From Antedon mediterranea (lineage: Eukaryota > Echinodermata > Crinoidea > Comatulida > Antedonidae): a stretch of 64,000 nucleotides of DNA. Made by a program: the position numbers and the translations under genes. This document shows, piece by piece, positions 46,585 through 58,194 of this stretch (position 1 is its first letter; each line of letters begins with the position of its first letter). The notes beneath the pieces were generated by a model that made no database searches, was not told where the DNA came from, and saw only the letters and a list, made by a program, of their open reading frames with translations. The stretch covers positions 496,001 through 560,000 of the forward strand of contig NC_092679.1 of the NCBI RefSeq assembly GCF_964355755.1. Direction: 5' to 3'.

Positions 46585-47603
46585 ATGTTGAAATTTAAAC
46601 TACCAAAATTGAGAAACAAACTAAGCATTGTCCAAATAGCATTCACTGGAAGGTTGATATCAAGTTTTAAAGTTGGCGACATGGCACAGCTTAGCAAAGT
46701 CTTCTCTGCCAAAGATGTTAGTACATTTTCTGACCTGACCTTAGATTACAATCCGCTGCATCTGGATGAGGAGTACGCAAAAACAACTAGATTTGGGAGG
46801 TGTGTGGTGCATGGTGTCCTGATGAATGGGTAGGTTCACACTTAGCAAATATGGGGGGGGGGGGGGGCATTAAGGTCAACATAGTATATGTAAAGTTGTA
46901 CAAGGATGCATGTGTCAGAATGGTTAATATATATGCTTGAGATGGTAAACGCTAAAAAGAACACGGCAGGTCAGGGGTTTTATAATATAAAATTATATTA
47001 AGTACATGCTAACATATCATAATGTGGGTTATTAGTACATGCTAACAATGATAAGACTGTGTCATGATGTTTCTACTGTTTCTACTTGTTGTGCAAAATA
47101 ATTTGCACAACAAGAATATGTATGCCTTCTAACAGAGTGAACGTTCTTGTATAAATGTTTCATATTTGAGTAACTACTTCACTTTAATTTTGTAGCTTAA
47201 TATCAGGTGTTCTTGGTACCAAACTTCCAGGCAAAGGCACTATATTTGTTTCCCAGTCTATCAGATTCCCAGCACCTTGTAAGTATGTATTGAAAACATT
47301 CAAAATAACTTTCATTAATTTCCAAATAAACCACATTAATGTATGCTCTTCATTTATTTTAGTATTTGTTGGTGAGCCAGTAACAGCCAAGGTAGAAATA
47401 TTAAAGATTGACAGGTCAAAGGTCACATGCTCCACAATTTGTGTTGCAACAGATAGAAATAAGGTTAGTACAGTCAATGTTGACTTTCTGTATGTAATTC
47501 CATTACATTCTTATTTAGTTCAAATGAAAACAATTTATTTAATGTTTAGGTTGTTATGGATGGGACTGTTGATCTGTTTGTACCAAGAAAACATGAAACA
47601 TGA
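46585..47603 (+). CDS. HTD2: hydroxyacyl-thioester dehydratase type 2, mitochondrial (HTD2)
   Basis: 3-hydroxyacyl-ACP dehydratase of mitochondrial type II fatty-acid synthesis. Exons 46585-46829, 47196-47278, 47363-47463, 47550-47603 join in phase to 160 aa (human 168). Single MaoC/hot-dog domain. The hydratase-2 signature is [17 protein letters not shown], with catalytic Asp54 and His59, followed by [17 protein letters not shown] and [16 protein letters not shown]. The basic, hydrophobic N-terminus ([14 protein letters not shown]) fits a mitochondrial presequence. The ATG lies 46 bases after a good acceptor, so at least one leader exon is upstream. In vertebrates HTD2 is the second cistron of an RPP14 transcript; no RPP14-like exon was seen here. 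Confidence 0.93.
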
Positions 47604-47892
47604 TGGTAATATGGAAGAAATATAGAGTTATTATAATACAACTAGTGTCATCTCTAGGTACGACATACTGTAATGTAGACTTAGTGATGCATGACTGCTG
47701 AAACTGGCGTTTCTGATTGGCCAATGTGATGCAGCGTGATAGTCCCTCTCCATGGTGGCTCACTTTTAATAACAAATCTATGGGAAGGATATGTTTTTAA
47801 TAAGATGGCTAAATTAGTAGTAAATAACACTCACTTCCACTTAGAGGCTGTGGCTACAATGTTACTCTACTGAAGCTGTAAAACTCAAAATC

Positions 47893-48033
47893 ATGCTCTG
47901 TCTCCTATCAAACTTTATTTAACAAAAATATGTGATGTGCCCATATATGGGCATGATGATGTCATATCACTATAATATTTTGGAACATCACACTTTCTTT
48001 GTAAAACTAATTTAAGAGTGTAGACAGAGCGTT
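47893..48033. mobile_element. MITE family A, copy 12
   Basis: ATGCTCTGTCTCCTATCAAAC at the left and TTAAGAGTGTAGACAGAGCG at the right; core TGATGTGCCCATATATGGGC. Confidence 0.8.
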
Positions 48034-48288
48034 AGAATAAAAAATAAATAAATGATACAATACATAGTAGTATTGTTTTAAATTTGTAATAATAACGAGA
48101 AAAGACTGAGATTAATAATTACTGAGAAGGGTAAAACAGGAGCATGATATACAGGACTCTTTTGTCATTTTTTGTATGAATATGGATTTGGACTGCAGCA
48201 GATTAGAGTCCAGAACAAACAAAAATGACTATAATACAATCGAACCATGGAGGTATAAAAGTGTATACCTCTATGATCGAACCATCTC

Positions 48289-48436
48289 GGATGTAAGGGT
48301 GGTACTACCCTATTCAATCGCTGGATACGGCCACTGCGATGTAAGGGTGGTATTTACCCTATTCAATCGCTGGATACGGCCACTGCGATGTAAGGGTGGT
48401 ATTTACCCTATTCAATCGCTGGATACGGCCACTGCG
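48289..48436. repeat. 49-bp tandem repeat, three units
   Basis: Units start GATGTAAGGGTGGTA at 48289, 48338 and 48387 and end GGATACGGCCACTGC. The first unit differs slightly. Because 49 is not a multiple of three, the same sequence is read in three different frames. Confidence 0.88.
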
Positions 48437-49124
48437 TTTTCTTGACGAACAACGCTCTACATAATATTATTTTACATTAACAATGTTATTGCAGAAGAGT
48501 GAATTAGACACAGTCTGGTACAACTGTAACTTGTGAATTAGACACAGTCTGGTGCAACTGTAACTTTACACAAAAACATTTTGCAAACAAATTTGTATTT
48601 GTAAATTTTATTTTGTACACAAGCACGACGACACTCTCCACTTTCTTTTGTAATAGGCCTACCCTGGGCATTTGTAATACACTGGGTCTACACCATTCCC
48701 ACTCCTTCCTGGCACTCTGTTTAACTATTACCAAATTGTATTTTGTGAAATCCAGCTGGGTACTTAGTGCAGACTATATTTAAGTCGTAAACGATCGTTG
48801 ATTTTTTTTTCCCGTATGTGCTTATTTTAATTTATTTATTAATTTATGTCTGTATAAATAAATGTATACTAATATTCTTTAAAAAGTGAAAAAACATGAT
48901 AAAGAAAACGTGTGCCCTGAGCGTGACTAATTTCTAACCTTCGAAGCAATTTAAACGCAATCACACTGACTAATGAAGTCGCCAAGAAACATTGGCTCAA
49001 TTTCAAGTAACATTGTCGTCAACCTCGAGTTGCAATGCGTCATCAGCATACGATGACGCGTTTATAGCCTCGTAGATGGATTGAACATATTAAGACGTTT
49101 TAAAAAAATGTTTAGGCTCAATTG

Positions 49125-49310
49125 ATAAAGCTTGATTATGATTGGTCAACTTACTTCTGCGTTGCGTGTACGATGCCTCTGTTTGTTTCCCACTAGCGAC
49201 GCAACGCAAAGACGTAACGCAACGTAAGTTATTGACCAATCACAAGCGATGGATTATTCCAACAGTGTCATTGGTAACTTGCTTGTTTTGCGCGTACGTC
49301 CTTGTATGAC
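49125..49310. mobile_element. MITE family C, copy 6 plus a partial copy
   Basis: A right-half fragment (TGATTGGTCAACTTACTTCTG, 49139-49180) is followed by a fuller copy from TTTCCCACTAGCGACGCAACG (49186) through TTGACCAATCACAAGCGATGG to GCGCGTACGTCCTTG. It ends about 50 bases from the stop codon of the ankyrin gene. Confidence 0.7.
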
Positions 49311-49362
49311 AAATTTCGTCAATCTCAATAAGAACAGTTTACAAGCAAAATACAAATACGTT

Positions 49363-51240
49363 TTACGTATTTTCAGGGAGTTGTATTTCAGCCGGGAACG
49401 TAACTCGTTTCATTACCGACGACGTTGGTTTGTTTCCGTTTTGTGTCGGTTGCGTTTTAGCGTTATGTGGCGCAATATACGTACTCAAATGCATAATCCA
49501 AGGTACTAACAATTTCAGACAGTACTCCGAATTTGTTTTAATTCGATGAAACAAATCAATGCATTTGTATAAAAATCCATAATTTTGAAGTATTAAGCGA
49601 TTCTGAAGTTGCGAGCACATTTCTGTTGCTAGTAAATCTGCCGTAACACCATCGTTCGCTAACGTTACGGGGTATTCACCTTCAAGTGTTCTTTGGAATA
49701 AATTACCGCCGTTGATAATTAGTAGCGACGCGATGTTTCGGTAGCCGCAGGCGGAAGCGGTATGTAGTGACGAGAATCCGTTGATGTCACTTATATCCGG
49801 ATCAGCACCGTGCGACAAAAGTAATTTGACAGAATCCAGATTGTTAGCTAATACTGCTTGATGAAGCACGGTCATTCCTACATGATTCGAAGTATTTATG
49901 TTCATTGATGATCTGCTGTACTTTGATAATAAACAACTTAATTCAAAATTGTCTTTTTCCTGGACCGCCGACTGAAGACGAACGTCGATTGAAAATGAGA
50001 TCCGACGAGTTTGAACTTCTTCGCCGCTGGCATTGCCATCTATTAGCTCGTAATCCGAAACAGGGTAGGTTCGCAATCGCGTCCGCCGTTTCATGTTCTT
50101 TTGATGATTCTAGAAAAAGGAAAAAAATAAGCAATTTAAATGAGTTTAATCAACAACGCGCGTACGTGTTTCCTTGGTATTACGCATACGTGTTTCCTTG
50201 GTATTGCCCGTACGTGTTTCCTTATAGTATTTGGATTAACTATTAAACTTGTTCCAAAAGAGACTCATCTTCTACTGTGCCACTTACAATAACTGTGACT
50301 TATATTATCACTACATCATCTGATTCGTCACGTGTCGTCGACGGGCATAATCACTACCTGTTTTGAAACAAATTGTCAGCAATCCAAGTCCGTTTGAAAA
50401 CAACTATAGCCAAACACGTAGCTTATCAATACAATGTCATATCGATAGTAATTGTTTTATACGAAAACACTCACTAGGAAGCAACACGAGGACGTAAACG
50501 CAACGCAATTAATTTGACCAATCACACGCGATGGATTATCCGAACTGTGGCTTGTGATTGGTCAAGACGTTGCGTTGCATCCAATTGGGAACGGAGCTTA
50601 AAGGGTATCCTTGAGGAATACAATAAGTAACTTACGTGCTGCAGTATAGTTCAGCATCACTTCATCGGTTGATTGTGTATTAGTTTTTAATTAGCTAAAT
50701 ATAATGAATTTACTGATATACTAGTAAACATAATCTGAGACACCTATAATGACAAACCGAAAGGTAGCCAGTCGGTGACACAAAATGTCGATCATAAATA
50801 CAAAATTCCACTGCACATTGGAGGAGGTAAAGTAAAACCATGAAATCAAGGCCTCAACAATTTGCAGAATTGTTATAGCAATGTAAATTGTGTTACATCT
50901 GAAAAAAACTAAAGACAATATTCTATACATGAAAAGCACATGGCATTATGAGTGGGGAGCATCATAATGGCCGCATGTGATTCGCAGCTATCAGAACATA
51001 TTATGATGATGACTAGCTGTGTACAGTATGTGAAGGCAAAAGTATATTAACCTACAAGTACAACATTGTGCTGACTTTATATAACTAACGTGACATTATA
51101 TTTCATAGTTCTATCCCATAGGTCAAAGCATGCCAAACTCGAACAAATCTACCAACTTGATGCACAAACATACATACATGTTCGCCTCCTCTAAATTGTT
51201 ACAATGGTCATATACTTACTTTTCTATCTTCATGTCCCAT
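49363..51240 (-). CDS. ankyrin-repeat protein, PPP1R27-like PP1 regulatory subunit
   Basis: Main exon 50109-49363 begins after a strong acceptor (TTTTTTTCCTTTTTCTAG). A probable first coding exon, 51240-51220, encodes MGHEDRK, ends at a consensus GTAAGT and joins in phase, giving about 255 aa. If that exon is wrong, translation starts at 50094. A docking motif RISF (about 43-46) directly precedes the ankyrin repeats, as in MYPT- and PPP1R27-type subunits (RISFSIDVRLQSAVQEKDNF). Two or three ankyrin repeats cover about 80-145 (GMTVLHQAVLANNLDSVKLL; GFSSLHTASACGYRNIASLL). The C-terminal tail of about 100 residues is unlike PPP1R27 (154 aa in human) and ends with a second candidate, KRVTF. Predicted role: targeting or inhibiting protein phosphatase 1. 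Confidence 0.75.
50163..50228. repeat. 24-bp tandem repeat, nearly three units
   Basis: TACGTGTTTCCTTGGTATTA-type units at 50163, 50187 and 50211, in the ankyrin gene intron about 50 bases from the acceptor. Confidence 0.85.
50473..50600. mobile_element. MITE family C, copy 7
   Basis: CTAGGAAGCAACACGAGGACG at the left, TTGACCAATCACACGCGATGG and CTTGTGATTGGTCAAGACG in the core, ATTGGGAACGGAGCTTA at the right. Intron of the ankyrin gene. Confidence 0.78.
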
Positions 51241-51496
51241 TATGTAATAAGTTAGTAGACTAAAGCTCAACAATACACACAGGAGATTCAATATTATTAT
51301 TTCGGTTTGTGCGTTCTTATAAGATGCGCGACTAGTCACCGACTCGTCATCACTGATACTGAACGCGTCACTTGTTGGTCATGAGCCAACGGAAGCCAGA
51401 ATGAGTGCTACACCGGACATAATTTTAAACATGTGAATCCTGTTTTTTTTCTTTAACATTACCGGTTCGAAAGGCATGTATTACGATGGTGAGAAA

Positions 51497-51504
51497 CTTA
51501 TATA
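51497..51504 (-). promoter_or_regulatory. candidate TATA box of the ankyrin gene
   Basis: Minus-strand CTATATAAG about 260 bases upstream of the putative start codon at 51240. A start site near 51470 would give a leader with several short upstream ATGs. Match and position only. Confidence 0.4.
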
Positions 51505-51678
51505 GTATAAGTGACCCCATCGTGACACTTGTCGTCATCACCTTTTCTATGACGTAGACAATGTAGATTGTTAGATTACACGTAATTTGACAAATTGTAT
51601 GACCAATATTAATTATAGGCCTACATTAAAAGACAATTTAAATATTGGAATTATCATTCGCAAAGTAGCAATGCTTTT

Positions 51679-51842
51679 AGGGCCGTAGCCAGCATGAGGC
51701 AGACAAGGCACTCGCCTCGTCTGAAATTTTCAATTTCACCACCCACCCCAATTCTCCAGCACAGATGGCCATATTTTATATTAATAATTATATTTAAAGC
51801 ATCTTTGCCTCGTCTGTTTTTAACCTCTTGCTACGGCCTTGG
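51679..51842. mobile_element. small foldback element
   Basis: AGGGCCGTAGCCAGC at the left and GCTACGGCCTTG at the right, with inner CTCGCCTCGTCTGAAA and TTGCCTCGTCTG repeats. About 164 bp. Confidence 0.4.
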
Positions 51843-52679
51843 TTTTTAATTATGTGCATGTCATGTTCATGTCTGTAGTGAATATTAAAGATGCCTTGAC
51901 AGAAAATGCAATTTAAAAATTACAGGCCTACAACGTTGGCCACCATAAAATCATTAATGCCAATTCTTGTGCTGATTCTTCAATAATTGGACAATGTGTG
52001 CGTGGTATGAGCGTATTGAAAAAGCATGAAGTACAAGTAGTACATACCAAATGGTATAGATGGTAATTTAAAATGTGTCATCCAATGTAACATGCCAATA
52101 CATTATATTACATGATACTTTACATCAAATAAACAAGTCTGAACTTAGCAAATCTCACAAAACATCGACAACAAAACAAACATGTGATATATCATTCTGG
52201 GATGATACAATATTACTATGCTTACCATCATATCAGTTGTGCTCAAAGAGTGTTCTGCTTTTATGTATACCTTGGTCGATTTCTTTTTATCAGACAAAAC
52301 TAAATTGTATAGACAAACTTCTTACTTTTAATTTCAAGTAATTTACTGGAAGTCCGGAACTGGTGGGTTCACCCCATCCTAGACGTGTAAGATTACTTCC
52401 ACAGCACGCCTCCATGTTAGGTCATGGCCTCCTACGCACCTATGTTGCACATAATGTTCCTGTTTTGCGGGCAAATTTCACCCAAAAAGGGGGTAAATGG
52501 CGACTGGAAACCACAACAACCCTTTTCTTTTTAAAACCGGCGTACGCTCCTCATTAGTCAATCAACCAACCTATCGGTCTGTCAGTCTGTCCTACATTTT
52601 GATTTACCAACATATAAATCAACCAATCAATAAACAAGCAACCGACCGACCTGACGGTCAATAACTTCAGTCGATCAGT

Positions 52680-52970
52680 CTGATAAACCACATTATTGAT
52701 AGACCAATTAATCTAGTTATCGATAGATCAATCGATCAAATTATCGATAGATCAACCAACTAAATTATCGATAAACCAATCATTATCAATAGTCAACAAA
52801 TTATCGATAGATAAACCAACTAAATTATCAATCAATCAATCAAATTATCGATAGACCAATCAACTAAATTATCGATAGATCAATAAAAACAAAATTATCG
52901 ATAAAACAATCATTATCGATAGATCAATAACCAAATTATCGATCTCGATAGACCAATCAATCAAATTATC
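52680..52970. repeat. short tandem repeat, ATTATCGATAGA(T/C)CAATCAA type
   Basis: Irregular units of roughly 20-30 bases built on AAATTATCGATAGACCAATC, about ten copies. The central ATCGAT is self-complementary. The flank from 52560 has simpler CAATCAACC runs. Confidence 0.8.
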
Positions 52971-52974
52971 AACA

Positions 52975-53060
52975 CGTTGTGCTGACGTAAGAACAACTAA
53001 TGAACTAATAAATACAAGAAGTCGTACCGTGCCAGTCGCCATACCTACCATTGAAATCAT
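52975..53060 (-). other. possible signal-peptide coding exon
   Basis: A minus-strand open frame whose second in-frame Met near 53042 gives MATGTVRLLVFISSLVVLTS followed by AQR, which looks like a cleavable secretion signal. No convincing donor and no downstream exon were found, and the frame continues into the CGATAG repeat. It may be chance. Confidence 0.2.
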
Positions 53061-53734
53061 TTTAACATATTTGTCTCATATGATGTAAACAAAACCAAAT
53101 AAACAGACATGAATGAAATGTTCTCTTTACATGCAGAGAACTTAATGCAATTCAAGATACTACTAGGCCTACTGAACATCCGCAAAATAAAACCTGTCGT
53201 TCGCGTAGGATATCCGATAGGTCAAACTATACTCTGGGAAAGGTCACAGACTTAAAAGGTCGAATTTAAGTATAATGGTTTCGGTAAATCTGGATAAATC
53301 CTAAGTCTGATCTTATTCTTACCGTCAGACCATAATGGAATACTTTAGCTGTATTTCAAATCGTATAAATGCACGTAGAAAAATACTGTATCGGTTGAAT
53401 ATAAAACTTTCTTGTCAATTTAGACTGCTTGCTACCGTACATACATTTTAAACATCTTTGAATAACAACATTCGGCTCTTTTAATGGGCATGTTGCTTAA
53501 GTAAAGTTGTTATATGACGTCACTTCAATTTATCTCTCGCTATTATATTCGATATATTGTATATTCCCCCTTCGTGAAAACATTACGTAGCTTGAGCTCA
53601 TACTTGTTAACAATCAAAAATGACCGAATAGGGCAACTACAAATTAAAAGCATGGTCCCAAATGGACAATTACCAGCTTAAAAACCAGTCCAGCCTTGTA
53701 ATATACTGTATTTTATATATATATTTTTACTGTT

Positions 53735-53782
53735 ATCTTTTACATGTCGAGTATAAATAAAGTTTTTGAATTGAATTGAATC
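53735..53782 (+). mobile_element. LINE-like 3' tail
   Basis: GAGTATAAATAAAGTTTTTG followed by TTGAA pentamer repeats, as at the 3' ends of CR1-type elements. A related minus-strand tail is at 39015-39045. No coding part. Confidence 0.4.
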
Positions 53783-54257
53783 TTGATTCTAAATTTCGTT
53801 GAAAGTGACGTGTAAATTCACTTACGTCTTCAAACACGATGCTCTTAATCCACAGTAAACCTGCTTAGCTCATTAAAGAGTATAATTCACGTATCCGTGG
53901 ATAAAATAATTCGTGACAGGAAATAATTGTAGGCCTACCTGTTGTGTTCAGGTAGATGATTGCAGGTAAAATAAGAACATGCCTAATTAATTTTACACAA
54001 GTCAATGCAATTATGTTAAGCAGGGCCTCAAACTAAAACAATATTGTTGATGTAAGCTTAATACTTAGGCCTACTGCATTTGCTTTCAGAAAACAAAAAT
54101 GTTAAGAAAAAAAAGAACAACTGTCAATCAGATACAAACTAAATAATGTACTTCCTTCTATGAAATCGCAATACAAGGGATCGTCAAATTATTCTACTAT
54201 AGTTACTGAAGTTGTTGCGGCAATTAACAGTGCGGTATTATGATTAGGCCTAACCAC

Positions 54258-54455
54258 ATAAAGAGGTAAAATAAAGTAACCAAAATGGACAACTGCTGCA
54301 GTAGTATCATTCTTAAAAGGGGGAAAGTTGTAATTTAATAAGGTGGCTGTCACTATATAAAGAGGTAAAATAAAGTAACCAAAATGGACAACTGCTGCAG
54401 TAGTATCATTCTTAAAAGGGGCAAGTTGTAATTTAATAAGGTGGCTGTCACTATA
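54258..54455. repeat. 99-bp tandem duplication
   Basis: Two nearly perfect copies starting ATAAAGAGGTAAAATAAAGT at 54258 and 54357 and ending AAGGTGGCTGTCACTAT. Confidence 0.88.
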
Positions 54456-55721
54456 TTCATAAGATAGACCTTAGACAATAATGGTAACAGCTATACACTT
54501 AATTACTGGTACCTTCCATAGTATTATACCATGCTCTATCTGCAGGCTATGTGTTCAATGGTAGAACGGAAGAAAGCATATGCTGCCCTAGGAAACACAT
54601 ATAAACACTATAACATCACCTACGTACGGACGAACATTTCACCATTGAGATAATATACTATAATAATTGGGACAGAAAAAAACATTAAATATGCCTACTT
54701 ACATGGAATTATCAAACGATGCATTTAATCTGAAGTAAAATCGTGAGATTCTTTTTCAAGCAACAACGTTTGCTGTTCCCGTTCTTTCTTTTTTTTCAAT
54801 ACGACTGAATTGTGCTCAGTTGGTGTTTAATCGACAAACGCGAATACAAATAGGAATGTTTAATGCGCACGCGCGAGCAACGTGCAATTAGATATTTTAT
54901 AGGAATGTTGATTGGATTCTAACATCACCACTCCGGGTCTTTAAATCATCAGAAGAAATCTGTAAAATTTAACCCCCGCGTAATGTTTTCATTTCGTTTC
55001 GTATTGGGGGATGGCCTTCTTTTCGAGGTAAACATTCTTTCGAGATGGGCTTCTTTTCGAAATTACTTTTGCAAAGAAGCTGATGGGGGAATCTTTTCGA
55101 AATGCATGCCGAGTTTAAGACATCTAATTCTTAACCATCAATTGTGTATTTCTGTTTCTTTGACCCTGAAGCAACAAAATAATTACACGGTAGAAAGACT
55201 CTTTCAGCCGGGTCTTCATTTCGAGATTTTTAAGCCAAATAAGTGACCTTCTCTACGAGATGGGGGTTTTCGGTAAACACAAATGATTTGAAATGTTTGC
55301 TAACCCGATAGATTAAATGGTTTTAATGTGTCGCACATTGCTTTCTAATTAACGTTAACATAAAAATCATCTTAAACAATATTTTATAAACAATACTTTA
55401 TGGTGTTATAAAAATACACAAGGAAACGAATATTTTAACACTTTCTTTATTATGCACATGAAATAATAATTTAATATAATAGATAATTATTAATAATATA
55501 ATTTACCATAATACATCTGGATATTATTTACAATGATACAGACTCTCTGTACACGTAGACACGTTGTCATGACAACGGCAATCTACGAACATTAACAATA
55601 AAATAACTTAAATATCTGTACAGTAAATGACGTAACTTTAGTGCGCCCTCTGATCATTTCTATACAAGAATGTGTGGTACGGGGATTTACATAAAGTGTT
55701 GTCTAAAATAATGAAGTCTTA

Positions 55722-56648
55722 CGCCCGTATTCTTAAACCGGACTTTAGTCGTAGTTCGAAGTTCGACTTGGAAAAGTCGTAGTTTGAGCTATTACTTCAA
55801 ATTCGATTCAAAAACGAAGTAGTCGAAGTTTGCAGTTCGACTTAATGAAGTCGAGCTTTTAGTCGAGTTGCACACGTCTGGGTAACAAAGGCTATACATT
55901 GGCCAATGACAAGAGAGTATTTGAGGAGCAGACGAAATTTTGCGCATTGATATCACTTTCCATTTCTTACAACACTTTTTACGCATCAGGACTATATACA
56001 TGAAAAATAATTTTAATCGTTAATTATTAGAACAATATCAGTATTAATTTAACAGTGAAGTATATTTGATTAACAACAAATAAAATCTTAAAAATATATT
56101 TAGGAACCATGGCGGTACGGTAACTTTTATATTTTCTAGGACCCCAACAAAGTATGATCGCCACGAACCACGCACTTCATAGCGTGACAAGAAAGCGCTA
56201 AGCCCCCTAAACATTCCATCGCGTGGTGAATTGCCGCATCTCCCATTGTCGCTATGGCGTGACGTAGCTCAAGTCGGACTTGCGCGAAGAAAATAATGTA
56301 ATTTGTATACAGTTGTAAATAAAGATGATTTTCATTATTATAATTTTTACCAATGTATATTTAATTAAGCTAATATAAATATAGATATTTCATTCTTCAA
56401 TATCTGGCCAATATAACAACTCAATGACTGTTACGTTTTTTATAAACATCGTTTAAAAACCATTTAGTCGACCATTTAGTCTGCCCCCTCCAGGACTAAA
56501 AAAATCGATCAAAATCCGTCTCCATTTAGTCGAGGTTGGCCTGATTTAGTCGGTGATTTAGTTGAAGTTCGGTTTATGAATTAAAATGACGTCATTTTTT
56601 TAGTTTTAGCTCGAACTACGACTAAAGTCCGGTTTAAGAATACGGGCG
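55722..56648. mobile_element. 927-bp foldback element, Harbinger-like
   Basis: Perfect inverted ends CGCCCGTATTCTTAAACCGG and its complement, continuing through GACTTTAGTCGTAGTTCGA. Flanked by TTA on both sides (55719-55721, 56649-56651), the size expected for PIF/Harbinger. Inner arms are rich in TTTAGTCGA. No transposase; short frames inside are chance. Confidence 0.78.
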
Positions 56649-56880
56649 TTAATCTTAGGATTTAGCCGACTGTGTTGTTGGTCCTAAAGTTCTGCTTATA
56701 CACACTGATAAAACGATGAATCTTATTGTTACTGTAGACTGTATTATAAATATTGGACAGTACTTACATTATTACAATAATACTATACACTGTTTTAGCC
56801 ATCATGTATGCCTATGGTCTTCTCCGTTCACTTCCACTAAAATACGTGACATAAAGACGAAAACATCGGGCGTATAATAT

Positions 56881-56978
56881 GCTATACGTCCGATGCTATA
56901 CGTCCGATGCTATACGTCCGATGCTATATGTCCGATGCTATATGTCCGATACTATATGTCCGATACTATATGTCCGAT
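56881..56978. repeat. 14-bp tandem repeat, seven units
   Basis: GCTATACGTCCGAT units from 56881. The first three keep ACGTCC, the next two have ATGTCC, and the last two are ACTATATGTCCGAT, an ordered change along the array. Confidence 0.93.
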
Positions 56979-58194
56979 TTGTTAAAGGAACCTAATCTAT
57001 TTTTAAGTCGATATCAAGTCGACATTATTAAAGAATAACCATAACTATATTGTCAAACATACATTATCGATTACATCTTTATCGTCATGTACAAGCAGAC
57101 TTTAGGACACATATACCAATATTTATTACATTATTACACACACACATATCTATATATTATATATATTACTATAGGTCGTATACTTTCATTTGTATATACA
57201 TTATTGATATTAGTATGTACAAGGTTTGATATAGATGTAACATAATGATCGCACACAAATATATAATTATTTACATAATATAACTATATCTGGGATTAGA
57301 TCTCAGCACTGTGTATTTGCACAACAAAACTTTAGAGTATGTGTCTATATCTATGCATTTGTTAGTAATAGGTCCTTTAAGAAGCCCACCTTTCCCCGGG
57401 GAAATGCTGTCTGAGTTGCATATTTAAAAAATAGATATTTAAGTTAGACGTATTTAATGTGAACTTGTTTTATACAGGTTCATATTCTCACAATATGTAC
57501 CCTAAACCAATTGAAACGATTGCTCTCAGGCCAGGCCAAAGTTGCTCGCCTGCTTGGAAAATACTCGCCTCCTCGCAAAATACCCTCTAACTAAAGCATC
57601 TTTTACACATTCTCTAGTTCGAAGCGTCGTGAAAACATTTCCAAACATTTCCAAAAAAATAAATAAATTACTTCATACGGGCCTGAATAATATTATGAAT
57701 TTCATTGTATTCATACGATAATTATAGGGATAATACCAGGAAAGAGTAAAATTAATATTACTATTAATGTTAATCTTCCCTGACAATACAAACTACAGGA
57801 CAAATTATAAACAAATCATCTTATACCACAATCACATCATTTGAATACAACTTTACATACACTTAAGGGTTAAAATCATACTATACTACACACCAATATT
57901 ACAAAATGATTAAATAATATGATTGATATTGGTTACCATGTTGTGCAATAAAACGTCCCCCTCCTTTACCCACTGAATAAATAAATACAATGAAATAATA
58001 ATATATTCATCATTACTCCAGAAGACAATTGGCCAACAATCGATACCCTGCGCTTTACTTTTTTTTATAATAAATAAATCATATAATGTAACATTACATT
58101 TTATAATAATATCATATTAATAAATTTAACGAAGACTCCAGTATTGGTTATAAATGATGGCTAAGTGAATGCAGTTGAGCCATAAACTCGTTTT

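Larger units (their letters stand above)
47604..49362. other. intergenic region between HTD2 and the ankyrin gene
   Basis: The genes converge. It contains a family A element, a 49-bp tandem repeat, a 33-base duplication near 48500-48565 (GTGAATTAGACACAGTCTGG twice) and family C sequence at 49125-49310. No gene seen. Confidence 0.55.
51241..58194. other. gene-poor region between the ankyrin gene and the terminal satellite
   Basis: No gene recognised. Separate entries cover the repeats. Unassigned DNA includes 51900-52560, 53100-54250 and 56980-58190. A 64-residue-scale open frame at 52363-52557 and one at 54983-55246 lack any family feature. Confidence 0.5.

Noticed and set aside
51220-51310. 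Hydrophobic stretch (IIILNLLCVLLSFSLLTYYI) in frame upstream of the ankyrin protein start
   Set aside because: It reads in frame with the start codon at 51240, but no in-frame ATG lies upstream before a stop, so it is probably 5' leader and not a membrane anchor.
54983-55246. 87-codon open frame
   Set aside because: No family resemblance. It contains imperfect CTTTTCGA repeats and has no splice or promoter context.
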